From: Acrocarpospora phusangensis
GTDB taxonomy: Bacteria; Actinomycetota; Actinomycetes; Streptosporangiales; Streptosporangiaceae
Assembly: GCF_016862995.1 (NCBI RefSeq)
Contig: NZ_BOOA01000049.1
Coordinates: 1-64,000, forward strand
Reading direction: 5' to 3'
DNA length: 64,000 nucleotides
Shown piece after piece: positions 43,579 to 52,230 of this stretch. The notes under the pieces were generated by a model. The model made no database searches, was not told the DNA's origin, and saw only the letters and a list, made by a program, of their open reading frames with translations. Position numbers and translations under genes: made by a program. Numbering within the stretch: position 1 is the first letter of the stretch; each line of letters begins with the position of its first letter.

Positions 43579-44790
43579 GTGAGCGACGAAACGCACGGCC
43601 AACCGCAGCGCGAATGGCCTGCCACCCTCGCGATCGGCGATCTTCTCGCAGGCGGCTGGCAGCCGGTGCCGTTCCGCCAGTTCATCCTAAAGATCCATAG
43701 CAGGTGCAATCTCGCCTGCGACTACTGCTATATGTACGAGCTCGCCGACCAGAGCTGGCGTGACCGGCCCAAACTCATGGCGCCCCGCCACGTCACCGCC
43801 ACCGCGCACCGAATCGCCGAGCACGCCCGCGACCATAAGCTCCGGTCCGCGCGCGTGATTCTGCACGGCGGCGAACCCCTTCTGGCCGGGCCTGAATACA
43901 TATCGGATCTGGTCCATGAGATTCGCGCCGCGACCTCCGGTGTGGCCGTGGATTTCATAATGCAGACCAACGGCGTACGGCTGACCGAATCATTCCTGCG
44001 CGTGTTGCTGAACCTCGGCGTACGGATCGGGGTGAGCCTGGACGGCGGCGAGCGGGACAACGACCGGCACCGGAAAACCCGCACCGGCCGCGGTTCGTAC
44101 GCCACGGTCGCCCGCGCCCTGCGCCTGCTCGGCCGCCCCGAGTTCCAGCCCGTGTACGGCGGCATCCTGTGCACCGTGGACCTGGCCAACGACCCCGTCG
44201 GCACGTACGAGAGCCTGGCCGCCTTCAAGCCGCCGGCCATCGACCTGCTCCTGCCGCACGGCACCTGGGCCGACCCTCCCCCGGGGTGGACGGGGGACCC
44301 GGGGCACACGCCGTACGCCGACTGGCTGATCGCGGTCTTCGACCGCTGGTACGGCGAGGGGAACCCGCCGGTCGGCGTGCGCCTCTTCGAGGAGATCATC
44401 CACCTGCTGCTGGGCGGCAGGTCGGGCGTGGAGGCCGTCGGGCTGACCCCGTCCACGCTGGTGGTCGTGGAGACGGACGGCACGATCGAGCAGTCCGACT
44501 TCCTGAAGGTGGTGGGGCAGGGCGCGGCCGCCACCGGGCTCAACGTCGTCGAGCACGCCTTCGACCGCGCGCTCTTCCATCCCGGGGTCGCGGTCCGGCA
44601 GCTGGGCCTGGCCGGGCTCGCGGAGCAGTGCCAGACGTGCCGGTTCGGGCAGGTCTGCGGCGGTGGGCTCTACGCGCACCGGTACCGCCCCGGCAGCGGC
44701 CACCTCAACCCCTCCGTCTACTGCGCCGACCTGTTCCGGCTGATCACGCATATTCGCGCTCGGCTCGTACGGGATCTCCCTGCGGAGTGA
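43579..44790 (+). CDS. fxsB: Radical SAM/SPASM maturase, FxsB-like
   Basis: 403 residues from GTG 43579 (GGGAG 8 nt upstream). The radical SAM cysteines are C43, C47 and C50 (HSRCNLACDYCYMYE), and HGGEPLLAG is the SAM-binding motif. A SPASM-like C-terminus has C351, C354, C360 and C382. FxsB-type enzymes build three-residue cyclophanes on an aromatic side chain of small precursors ending FxSxx. The matching precursor (48830-49003) is 4 kb downstream. An AT-rich upstream region (43499-43578) is the likely promoter. The reaction is inferred from family. Confidence 0.85.
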   Translation: MSDETHGQPQREWPATLAIGDLLAGGWQPVPFRQFILKIHSRCNLACDYCYMYELADQSWRDRPKLMAPRHVTATAHRIAEHARDHKLRSARVILHGGEPLLAGPEYISDLVHEIRAATSGVAVDFIMQTNGVRLTESFLRVLLNLGVRIGVSLDGGERDNDRHRKTRTGRGSYATVARALRLLGRPEFQPVYGGILCTVDLANDPVGTYESLAAFKPPAIDLLLPHGTWADPPPGWTGDPGHTPYADWLIAVFDRWYGEGNPPVGVRLFEEIIHLLLGGRSGVEAVGLTPSTLVVVETDGTIEQSDFLKVVGQGAAATGLNVVEHAFDRALFHPGVAVRQLGLAGLAEQCQTCRFGQVCGGGLYAHRYRPGSGHLNPSVYCADLFRLITHIRARLVRDLPAE

Positions 44791-44800
44791 GGACTTACTG

Positions 44801-46123
44801 ATGCGCCGAATCACGGTTCCGGGTGACGTTTTCGCCGCGCTCGCGGCGGGCGCGGGGGGCGAGCACGCGGGACGTTTCCTCGCCGGCGCGGAGCGGAGCA
44901 AACACCTGCTGCTGGTCAGGAACGTGGTGGCCACCGCCGAGCAGATCGGCCACGAACGGGCGTGGGAGCTCGCCGAGGCGTACGACCTGCTGGCCGGGCT
45001 GCACGAGGACCATCCGGAGGCGGTGGAGCGGGTGCTGCGGCATCCGCCGGTGGGCACCTGGGCGCTGCGCATGATGAACGTGCTGCCGCGCAAGAGCGGC
45101 GGCGGTCCGCTGGCGTTCAGCTACCTGCCCGGCATGGCGATGGCCGCGGCGGTGCTGGCCGGCGCGACCACGGCGCTGGACCTCACCGCCTCCGGCGGCC
45201 GGGTGCTGCTGCCGTCCCTGGGCGCGTGCCGCCTGGCCACCGCCCACCACCGGTACACCACCCGGGTCACGCTCAGGACGGGCCCGGAGGGCGGGGAGGT
45301 CTCCGGGGCCGGCGGCGTGGCGTACATCCCGAGAAGTCCCGAACTGTACGCGGAGGGCTGGAGCGGGGTGCGCCGCCTGTCCACCGAGCACGGCGGGCGG
45401 CGGTTCAGCGTGCTGCTGGACGACCTCGACCCCTACCGGCTGCCGGAGGGCTGGCCGGCCCCGCGCCAGCGCCCGGCGGCCATCCGGCAGTGGCAGGAGC
45501 ACCTGCACTCCGCCTGGTCCCTGCTGATCGAGCACCACCCCGGCTACGCGGACGATGTCGCGACCTGCGTCACCACGTTCGTCCCGCTGCACCGGCCGGG
45601 CGGGCGCACGGTCAGCTCCACCTCCCGGCGCGCCTTCGGCTCCTTCGCCGCCTCACTGCCCACCGACGGGCGCGTCCTGGCGGCGCTGCTCTCCCACGAG
45701 GTCCAGCACGGGAAGCTCTGGGCGCTGCTCGACCTCGTCCCGCTCACCGTCAAGGAGGAGACCCCCACCCTCTGGTACGCCCCCTGGCGCGACGACCCCC
45801 GCCCGATCATGGCGCTGCTCCAGGGCGCGTACGCGCACCTCGCGGTGGCGGCCTTCTGGCGGGTCCAGCGTTTCGTGGACCGAGGCGAGGCGGCCCTGCG
45901 CGCCCACACCGAGTACGCCCGCTGGCGGCAGCACACCCGCGACGCCATCGAGACCCTGCGCACCAGCGGACGCCTCACCCACGCCGGGTACGACTTCGTC
46001 ACCGCGATGGCCGCCACGATCGACGGCTGGCGCGGCGACGCGGTCCCGCCCAGCGCCGCGCGGCGCGCCGAAGCCTCCTCGGCCGACCACCGCCGGGCCT
46101 GGCTGCGGCGCAACCAGCGGTAG
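44801..46123 (+). CDS. HExxH motif-containing putative peptide modification protein
   Basis: 440 residues, starting 10 bp after fxsB. H299-E300-V301-Q302-H303 (LSHEVQHGKL) is the only HExxH; the N-terminal part has GAERSKHLLLVRNVVATAEQ and the middle FVPLHRPGGRTVSSTSRRAFG. These features match the family of HExxH proteins associated with radical SAM RiPP maturases in actinobacteria. It may modify or cleave the precursor, or act as a metal-dependent hydroxylase-like enzyme; chemistry is not established. It is convergent with the NB-ARC/TPR gene, with one base between stops. Confidence 0.8.
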   Translation: MRRITVPGDVFAALAAGAGGEHAGRFLAGAERSKHLLLVRNVVATAEQIGHERAWELAEAYDLLAGLHEDHPEAVERVLRHPPVGTWALRMMNVLPRKSGGGPLAFSYLPGMAMAAAVLAGATTALDLTASGGRVLLPSLGACRLATAHHRYTTRVTLRTGPEGGEVSGAGGVAYIPRSPELYAEGWSGVRRLSTEHGGRRFSVLLDDLDPYRLPEGWPAPRQRPAAIRQWQEHLHSAWSLLIEHHPGYADDVATCVTTFVPLHRPGGRTVSSTSRRAFGSFAASLPTDGRVLAALLSHEVQHGKLWALLDLVPLTVKEETPTLWYAPWRDDPRPIMALLQGAYAHLAVAAFWRVQRFVDRGEAALRAHTEYARWRQHTRDAIETLRTSGRLTHAGYDFVTAMAATIDGWRGDAVPPSAARRAEASSADHRRAWLRRNQR

Positions 46124-46124
46124 C

Positions 46125-48656
46125 TCAGACGGCGGGGGGCTCGAAGTCGAAGTCCAGCCGCTCGTGGTGGGCGACCGCGATCACGTCGGGGTAGTTCTCC
46201 CCCAATGTCCGGCCGAACCGCTTGATCACGTCGTCGCGCAGGTCCCGCGCCCGCTCGGCCTCCCCGACCGCCTCCAGGTCGAGCGCCAGGTTGGCCGCGC
46301 AGGCCAGCGCGTGCGGGTGGTCTTCCCCGAGCACGTCCCGCAGCCCCGCCGCGGCGGCCTCGCCGATCTTGCGGGCCTCCGCCACCTCGTCCCGGCCGGA
46401 CAGCACGCTGGCCAGGTTGGTCGCGCAGGTCAGCGTGTAGTGGTGGCGCTCGCCGAGCGTGGCGGTGAAGCGCGCCAGCGCCGAGCGGAGCGTCGTCTCC
46501 GCCTCGTCGGACTCGCCCAGCAGGCGCAGCGCCAGCGCGGTGTTGAGCGCCGCGCCGAGCGTGAAGGGATGGTGGGGTCCGAGCACCTCGCCGTACCGCT
46601 CGGCGGTCTCGGTGGCGAACGCGGCCGAGGGGTCGTAGTCCTTCACCAGGCGCTGGCAGTTGGCCAGGGTCAGCGCGGCCGCCAGCGTGGTCGGGTTGGC
46701 CCGGCCGTAGGTGTCGCGCTGCCGATGGAAGACCTCCCTGGCCAGGCTCAGGGCCTCGTCGAACGCGCCGGCCTTTCTGCGGGCGATGGCCAGCTCGCGG
46801 GCCTGGTTGAGCACGTCCGGGTGGTTCACACCGAGCACACGCTGGCGGACCAGGTCCTGGTAGATGCCGTACACCCGCTCGCTGTGCTCCCGCGCCTCGG
46901 CGTAGCGGCCGAGCAGGCGCAGGTCGCGCGCGACCGCGTTGTTGCTGAACGCCACCCGCCAGTGGGCGTCGCTGCCGTAGTAGTCGCGGCGTAACTCGTA
47001 CCCCCGGCGGTCCAGGGCCAGCGCGTCCTCGTACCGGGTGGCGAGGGTGTTGTCGATGGCCAGGTTGCTCAGCACGCGCTGCGTGTTGGGGTGGTTGGTG
47101 CCGAAGACGCGCTCGTGCAGTTCCAGCGCGTCCTGGTCCGCCTCCAGTGCCGACGCGAACTGACCGAGCCACCGCAGGATGCCGCCGTGGATGTTGGTCA
47201 TGATCAGCGTCTCGTCGTGGTCGTAGCCGTACGCCGCCTGGAAGCGCTCCAGCGTGTCCCGGCTGACCTCCAGCGCCTGCTGGTGGTAGCCCTGCACCAG
47301 CAGGAGGTTCGCCTTCAGCCGCCGCAGGATCAGCAGGTGCAGGTCGTTCTCCTTGCTGGTCCGCTGCCAGTCCTCCAGGGCCCGGTCGACCCACTCCGCG
47401 CACGCCTTGAGGTCGCCCTTGACCAGCAGGTAGCGGGCCATGTTGGTGACCAGCCGCCGAGCGTCCTGATAGGTGCACTCGATGATCTGCGACGGGTAGA
47501 TGTGCGGCAGCAGGTCCTCGTACGCCTGCCAGCTGTCGAGCTCGTCGGGCCGGTCGGGGTCGGCGGCGGCCAGCAGCAGGTGCACGTCGTGCCGGACGGC
47601 CTTGCCCTCGTTCTCGGAGAGTCCCTCCTTGATGAGGGTCTGGATGATGCGGTGCATCTGCAGCGAGCGGCGCAGGTTGTCGATCCGGGCGAGCGCGTAC
47701 CGGCCCAGCTCGCGGATGGCGTTGCTCATCCGGTAGGGGTCTTTGATGGTGTTGCGGAGCTCGGAGTCGGACAGCACGTGCCGGCCCAGGTTGATCAGGT
47801 CCAGCGGGATGGGCTCGGGGCCGAAGTAGGCGATCCGGTAGAGCAGCTCCATCGCGGAGGGCTCCTGCCGGGTGATGCGCTCCAGCGAGATGCTCCACGC
47901 CGCCGCCACCGGGACCGGGTAGTCCAGCGGGGTGCCCTGCGCGAGGATCTTGCTGGCCGCCCGCTCCAGCTCGCTGAGGTAGGTCTCCACGCTCATCGCG
48001 GTCTCGGCCATGAGGGCGCCGGCCTGCTCCAGCGCCAGCGGCAGGTCGCCCAGCTCCTCGGCCAGCCGGTCGGCGTCGTAGTCGGAGATGCCGGGGACGC
48101 GCCGGCGCAGGAACTCCATGCTCTCCACCCGCATGAAGACGTCCACGTCCAGCACCATCGCCCGGGACTGCCAGCGGTGGTTGCGCGAGGTGATGAGCAC
48201 GTGCCCGTTGGCCTTGGGCAGCACGTCCTGCAGGTCCTCCGGCTGGTCGGCGTTGTCGAACACCACCAGCCACCGCTTGTACGGCTCGCCGCGGCGTAAC
48301 TTCTCCCGCACCGCGTCGATCACGTCCTCCTGCCGGCCCGCCGGGATGTCGGTGATCCCGAGGCGCGGCGCGAGCGCCGCCAGCGAACCCCGCAGCAGCG
48401 GCGGCTGGTCGGCCGGAACCCACCAGATCAGCTCGTAGTCGCCGGAGAACCGGTAGATGTATTCGATCGCCAGGTGGGTCTTGCCGACGCCGCCGTATCC
48501 CTGGAGCGCGTGCAGGACGACCGCGTCCTTCTGTTCGACCAACTGGGAGCGCAATCGGTAGAGCAGATCCGACCGTCCCGTGAAGCTGGCGTTCCGCTGT
48601 GGCACGTTGCCCCAGACCGCCGGCGCGGCGGTTCCATACCTGTCAGAATCAGCCAC
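46125..48656 (-). CDS. fxsT: NB-ARC/TPR STAND protein, FxsT-like
   Basis: 843 residues from GTG 48656 (GGGAGG upstream). The NB-ARC region starts with AVWGNVPQRNASFTGRSDLL; Walker A is GYGGVGKT (53-60) and Walker B WLVVFDNADQ (129-138), with ELGDLPLALEQAGALM the GLPLA-like helix. From about residue 400, tetratricopeptide repeats of the Kinesin-light-chain type run to the end (ALELHERVFGTNHPNTQRVL and similar). This matches the TPR protein of the FxSxx-COOH system. By STAND logic it senses a trigger with the TPRs and oligomerises through NB-ARC. It is divergent from the fxsA gene across 173 bp. Confidence 0.85.
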   Translation of the reverse strand: MADSDRYGTAAPAVWGNVPQRNASFTGRSDLLYRLRSQLVEQKDAVVLHALQGYGGVGKTHLAIEYIYRFSGDYELIWWVPADQPPLLRGSLAALAPRLGITDIPAGRQEDVIDAVREKLRRGEPYKRWLVVFDNADQPEDLQDVLPKANGHVLITSRNHRWQSRAMVLDVDVFMRVESMEFLRRRVPGISDYDADRLAEELGDLPLALEQAGALMAETAMSVETYLSELERAASKILAQGTPLDYPVPVAAAWSISLERITRQEPSAMELLYRIAYFGPEPIPLDLINLGRHVLSDSELRNTIKDPYRMSNAIRELGRYALARIDNLRRSLQMHRIIQTLIKEGLSENEGKAVRHDVHLLLAAADPDRPDELDSWQAYEDLLPHIYPSQIIECTYQDARRLVTNMARYLLVKGDLKACAEWVDRALEDWQRTSKENDLHLLILRRLKANLLLVQGYHQQALEVSRDTLERFQAAYGYDHDETLIMTNIHGGILRWLGQFASALEADQDALELHERVFGTNHPNTQRVLSNLAIDNTLATRYEDALALDRRGYELRRDYYGSDAHWRVAFSNNAVARDLRLLGRYAEAREHSERVYGIYQDLVRQRVLGVNHPDVLNQARELAIARRKAGAFDEALSLAREVFHRQRDTYGRANPTTLAAALTLANCQRLVKDYDPSAAFATETAERYGEVLGPHHPFTLGAALNTALALRLLGESDEAETTLRSALARFTATLGERHHYTLTCATNLASVLSGRDEVAEARKIGEAAAAGLRDVLGEDHPHALACAANLALDLEAVGEAERARDLRDDVIKRFGRTLGENYPDVIAVAHHERLDFDFEPPAV

Positions 48657-48829
48657 TCGAGGCCTCCCATGGAGGATCGCTGGGGAAGATAGTAACTCAA
48701 GAAATCCCCGCGAATTGGGTGCGCATCTCCAGGGTAACCGAAATACGCCATTTTCAGTTGCCTCAATTCGGAGGGCTGGACGGGACCCGCCGCGTGCCTT
48801 ATCAAGGAGGTGACGGATAGCCCACCACC

Positions 48830-49003
48830 ATGAAGGGCAGCGGTGTGAGCGATCTAGAGAGTGGCCTGATCGACTTCGGCGGTTTCCGGCTCGGTGATCT
48901 CGCCTCGGCGGGTGACAGCGTCATCACCAGGGCCGCTCGCCGGGTGCGGGACGAGGCCAGCGGCACCGATGATCCACTGGCCCGTTTCGACGCGTCCCTC
49001 TGA
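48830..49003 (+). CDS. fxsA: FxsA-like RiPP precursor, C-terminus FDASL
   Basis: A 57-residue peptide. The leader LIDFGGFRLGDLAS is followed by helical AGDSVITRAARRVRDE and a flexible DPLARFDASL end. Typical FxsA leaders have a (L/I)DLS-L-LREL-style start and FxSxx-COOH end, so the layout matches. The Phe-x-Ala-Ser order differs from F-x-S: Ser is one position later. ATG 48830 is the only start in frame after an upstream stop codon (48818). A near-perfect AAGGAGGTGA at 48804-48813 lies 17-26 bp upstream, further than usual. The gene is divergent from fxsT. It is the likely substrate of FxsB and the HExxH protein. Confidence 0.72.
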   Translation: MKGSGVSDLESGLIDFGGFRLGDLASAGDSVITRAARRVRDEASGTDDPLARFDASL

Positions 49004-49126
49004 CATCGACGGCATCGACGAAAATTGGTGTCGCATCGCTCCTGAACGATCACCTCGCCGTGATTGAATCCTTCCACCGTTGACGGGGCCTCGGTATCGC
49101 CCTCACGTCTCGGATCGGTGGGATGC

Positions 49127-50005
49127 ATGAAGGAGCTTGACTGGCAGCGGCTGGTCGCCGGCTTGGAGAGCGGTGACTGCACGCCCTTTATCGGTGCCGG
49201 GATGTGTTCCGGCATTCTTCCCACGGGGCGCGAGCTGAGCGCGGAGTGGGCCAGGAGGGTCCGTTATCCGTTCGAGGACAAGACCGCCCTGCCCGAGGTG
49301 ATGGATTTCGCCGCCATCCACAACGGTGACGCGGTTTTCGTGAAACAAGAGGTGCTCAAGAGGCTGGCCGGCTGCGGCACGCCGGATTTCGACGACCCGC
49401 ACGAGCCGCACGCGCTGCTGGCCAAATTCCCGCTGGCCGTCTACTTCACCACCAACTACGACAAGTTCATGAGCCAGGCGCTGACCAAGGAGAAGAAGCA
49501 GCCGAAGGGCGTCATCTGCCCCTGGTACCTGAGCTCGGCGGACATGGCCGCCCACTTCGGCGAACCGCTGCGCCCGACCGCCGGCGAGCCGGTCGTCTTC
49601 CATCTGCACGGGAGTATGGACGAACCGCGCTCACTGGTGCTCAGCAGAAGCGACTACGTGAGTTTTCTGATCAATCTTTCCAAGGACTACGCCTCCGACG
49701 ACCGCAAACTCGTCCCCGTTTCGCTGCGTCCCTGGCTCACCGACCGCCCGCTGCTCTTCATCGGATACAGCCTTCAGGACTGGACGTTCAACGTGCTGTT
49801 CCAGGGCCTGCGGCAGACGTTGTCGGAGGTGCACCTGCGCCGCCATGTGAGCGTGCAGTTGCCGCCGCCCGACCTGCCGCCGCACCGCCGCCGGCAGGCG
49901 CAGAGTTATCTCACTAAATACTTCGACCGATGGAAGATATCGATATATTGGGGTACAGTAAATGATTTCTGTGCCGAGTTACGCCTCCGCATGGGGTGGG
50001 TCTGA
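49127..50005 (+). CDS. SIR2-like NADase effector
   Basis: 292 residues from ATG 49127. NAD-binding SIR2_2-type motifs: FIGAGMCSG (21-29), FTTNYDKF (107-114; candidate catalytic N110), HLHGSM (159-164; candidate catalytic H161) and LFIGYSLQDW (210-219). Proteins of this class include NAD-depleting effectors of antiphage systems such as Thoeris and DSR, which cause abortive infection. The stop overlaps the start of the nSTAND gene by one base (TGATG). It starts 123 bp after the RiPP precursor stop. NADase activity is inferred. Confidence 0.85.
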   Translation: MKELDWQRLVAGLESGDCTPFIGAGMCSGILPTGRELSAEWARRVRYPFEDKTALPEVMDFAAIHNGDAVFVKQEVLKRLAGCGTPDFDDPHEPHALLAKFPLAVYFTTNYDKFMSQALTKEKKQPKGVICPWYLSSADMAAHFGEPLRPTAGEPVVFHLHGSMDEPRSLVLSRSDYVSFLINLSKDYASDDRKLVPVSLRPWLTDRPLLFIGYSLQDWTFNVLFQGLRQTLSEVHLRRHVSVQLPPPDLPPHRRRQAQSYLTKYFDRWKISIYWGTVNDFCAELRLRMGWV

Positions 50006-52029
50006 TGGACAACCCGTACGTGGGACTGCAGTCCTTTGACGCAGACCACGCCGAGCAGTTCTTCGGGCGGTCGCGAGAGTCCAGCGAACTCGCCGACCTC
50101 TGGTGCAGCAACCAGCTCGTGATCCTTTACGGCCCCTCCGGAATCGGGAAGACCTCACTTCTGCACGCGGGCGCGCTGCCCCGGCTCCGCCGCGACCACA
50201 TCGATTTACTACCGGTGGGCCGCGCCGTCCCCGCCGCGGTCCTGCCGGCCCCCACCATGGCGACCCACAACCCTTTTACTTTCTCGCTGCTCTCGTCGTG
50301 GTCGCCCGCCGATTCCCCGGTACGGCTCGCCGGGAAAACGGTCTCCGATTTCCTGCTCGACCGCCCGGCCAAAAAACACCGGGACGGTGAGGACCTGCCA
50401 TTGTTCGCCGCCATCGACCAGTTCGAGGAGGTTCTGGTCGCCACCTCGGTGTGGCGAAAACAGGCCGACGACTTCCTCACTGAACTGGGACGGGCGACCA
50501 AGGACGTGCCGCACCTGCGGCTGGTCATCTCCATCCGGGAGGACGCCGTCGCGGCGCTGCTGCCGTACGAGTCGTTGCTGGCGGGGCACGCGCGGGCCCG
50601 GATGCGGCTGCTGGCGCTGCGGCCGGACGACGCCGTGGCCGCCGTGGTGGGGCCGTCCAGGAGCACGCCGCGCTCGTACGAGGAGGACGCCGCGGAGAAC
50701 CTGGTCCGCGATCTGCGCACCGTGCGGACGCGCAACACGCTCGGCAAGATGACGGCGGTGGAGACCGACCAGGTCGAGCCCTGGCAGCTCCAGGTGGCCT
50801 GCGCCGCGCTCTGGGACCGCCTCCCCGCGGACCGTACGGTGATCACCAAGGAGGACGTGCGCGACTTCGGTGACGTGAGCCTCGCCCTGATGGACGTCTA
50901 CGAGCAGGCGATCGCGGCGCTCACGGCCGAGTTCGGTCTCTCCGAAGGCGTGTTGCGGAAGTGGCTGGAGGAAAGTTTCATCACCGATCTCGGCACCCGG
51001 GCGCAGACGTACGAGGGCCGGGACCAGACCAGGGGCCTGCCCAACGGGGTCGCGCGGGCCTTCGAGCGGCGCCACATCCTCCGCTCGGAACGCCGCTCGG
51101 GCGCCCGCTGGTACGAACTCCAGCACGACCGCCTGATCGAGCCCATCCAGCTGGCCAACCGCCCGTGGACGGGCTCCGGCACGGTCCGCGACACGGTCGA
51201 GCCCCGCGCGTCCGACTACCAGCGCTCGGCGGAGGCCGCCCTGGCCGAAGGCGACTTCACCAGCGCCGCCCGGTACGCCACGCAGTGTGTGCGCACGGCC
51301 GAGCGCGGCACCGACGAGCCCTCGCTCCGCACGGCGGCGGAGGCCAACTCCCTCCTCGGTGACATCACGTTCCTGCAGGGCCGCCCCGACGAGGCCGAAC
51401 GCCGGTACCGGGACGCGTTGCGGCAGTTCGCGGCGGTCTCGGCCTGGTCCGCGGTGGCCCGATTGCAGCAGGCGATCGGCCGGATCCATTTGGGACGGCG
51501 ATTGCCAGACCAGGCTTTGGAGCAGTTCCAGGGCGCATTGCACCATTTGCCCAATGACCATTCGATTCGGATCGATCTGGGACGGGCGAGCTGGCATTCC
51601 GGCCGCCTTGTCGCCGCGCTGAGCCTTTTCAACAGCGTTCTGGTCGCGAGCCCGGATAACGAGCATGCCCTGGCCGACCGCACTGAGATACTTGCCGATC
51701 TCGGTGATTATGTGGCGGCATTAGAAGATTTCGCCCGCTTATCCCGAATGTACCCAGACCGTGCGTCATCACCCGAAATACAGGCCGCGGCCGGCCTCGC
51801 CCTGGCCGGATTGGGGCGGGGCGACGAGGCGGAGAACCACCTGGATGGAGCCCTCGTGGACGCGCCTGATAGTGGGCCGGTACTACTACGCGTAGCCAAG
51901 GCCGCCGCTCTTATGGGTAAGATCAGGCGAGCAAAAGCACTTGCGCAAACGGCCCTTGACTCATCCAACCCTCCGCTTTTCGCCCACCACTTTGACCAGG
52001 CGACGGATATGCTCAGGGCCTTCGACTAA
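50005..52029 (+). CDS. nSTAND1 NTPase with C-terminal TPRs
   Basis: 674 residues from ATG 50005. N-terminal NPYVGLQSFDADHAEQFFGR is the signature of nSTAND1, with Walker A GPSGIGKTS (43-51), Walker B AAIDQFEEV (135-143) and the sensor ISIREDA. The winged region at about 260-390 ends with YELQHDRLI. From about 400 to the end there are TPRs (YRDALRQFAAVSAWSAVARL, ALEDFARLSRMYPDR). It is translationally coupled to the SIR2 gene and probably holds the effector inactive until a trigger contacts the TPRs. GC falls in the last third. Confidence 0.85.
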   Translation: MDNPYVGLQSFDADHAEQFFGRSRESSELADLWCSNQLVILYGPSGIGKTSLLHAGALPRLRRDHIDLLPVGRAVPAAVLPAPTMATHNPFTFSLLSSWSPADSPVRLAGKTVSDFLLDRPAKKHRDGEDLPLFAAIDQFEEVLVATSVWRKQADDFLTELGRATKDVPHLRLVISIREDAVAALLPYESLLAGHARARMRLLALRPDDAVAAVVGPSRSTPRSYEEDAAENLVRDLRTVRTRNTLGKMTAVETDQVEPWQLQVACAALWDRLPADRTVITKEDVRDFGDVSLALMDVYEQAIAALTAEFGLSEGVLRKWLEESFITDLGTRAQTYEGRDQTRGLPNGVARAFERRHILRSERRSGARWYELQHDRLIEPIQLANRPWTGSGTVRDTVEPRASDYQRSAEAALAEGDFTSAARYATQCVRTAERGTDEPSLRTAAEANSLLGDITFLQGRPDEAERRYRDALRQFAAVSAWSAVARLQQAIGRIHLGRRLPDQALEQFQGALHHLPNDHSIRIDLGRASWHSGRLVAALSLFNSVLVASPDNEHALADRTEILADLGDYVAALEDFARLSRMYPDRASSPEIQAAAGLALAGLGRGDEAENHLDGALVDAPDSGPVLLRVAKAAALMGKIRRAKALAQTALDSSNPPLFAHHFDQATDMLRAFD

Positions 52030-52031
52030 TG

Positions 52032-52083
52032 GATTCGTCACCCGAATCATCGTCGGAGACCCGATAGGGGCGACTGACGCCCC
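52032..52083 (+). terminator. Two small hairpins after the nSTAND gene
   Basis: GATTCG / CGAATC (52032-52048) and GGGGCG / CGCCCC (52067-52083), each 6 bp with 5-nt loops. They may end the SIR2-nSTAND transcript. The remaining ~150 bp to the MFS gene show nothing else. Confidence 0.35.
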
Positions 52084-52230
52084 CTGGAACGTCCCGCGTG
52101 GTCTTACAGGCTCGGTGGGTCGGAATTGGCCGGTGCCGTCTGGGTGTGAGGACTGGGACGTATCCCGGGGACAGGTGACGCAGGGTATGGAGCTCCGACC
52201 TCCAGAGGGCGATCGCGGGATCTCCCGCGC

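Noticed and set aside
48810..48833. Seven-codon leader frame coupled to the precursor gene
   Set aside because: GTG 48810 overlaps the Shine-Dalgarno itself, so initiation there is unlikely.
43579..52029. TIR-domain FxsC homologue
   Set aside because: No TIR-like motif was found in any gene of the island; its absence is part of the main finding.
52150..52230. Upstream extension of the MFS gene
   Set aside because: The open frame lacks ATG/GTG starts and does not look like a membrane helix.
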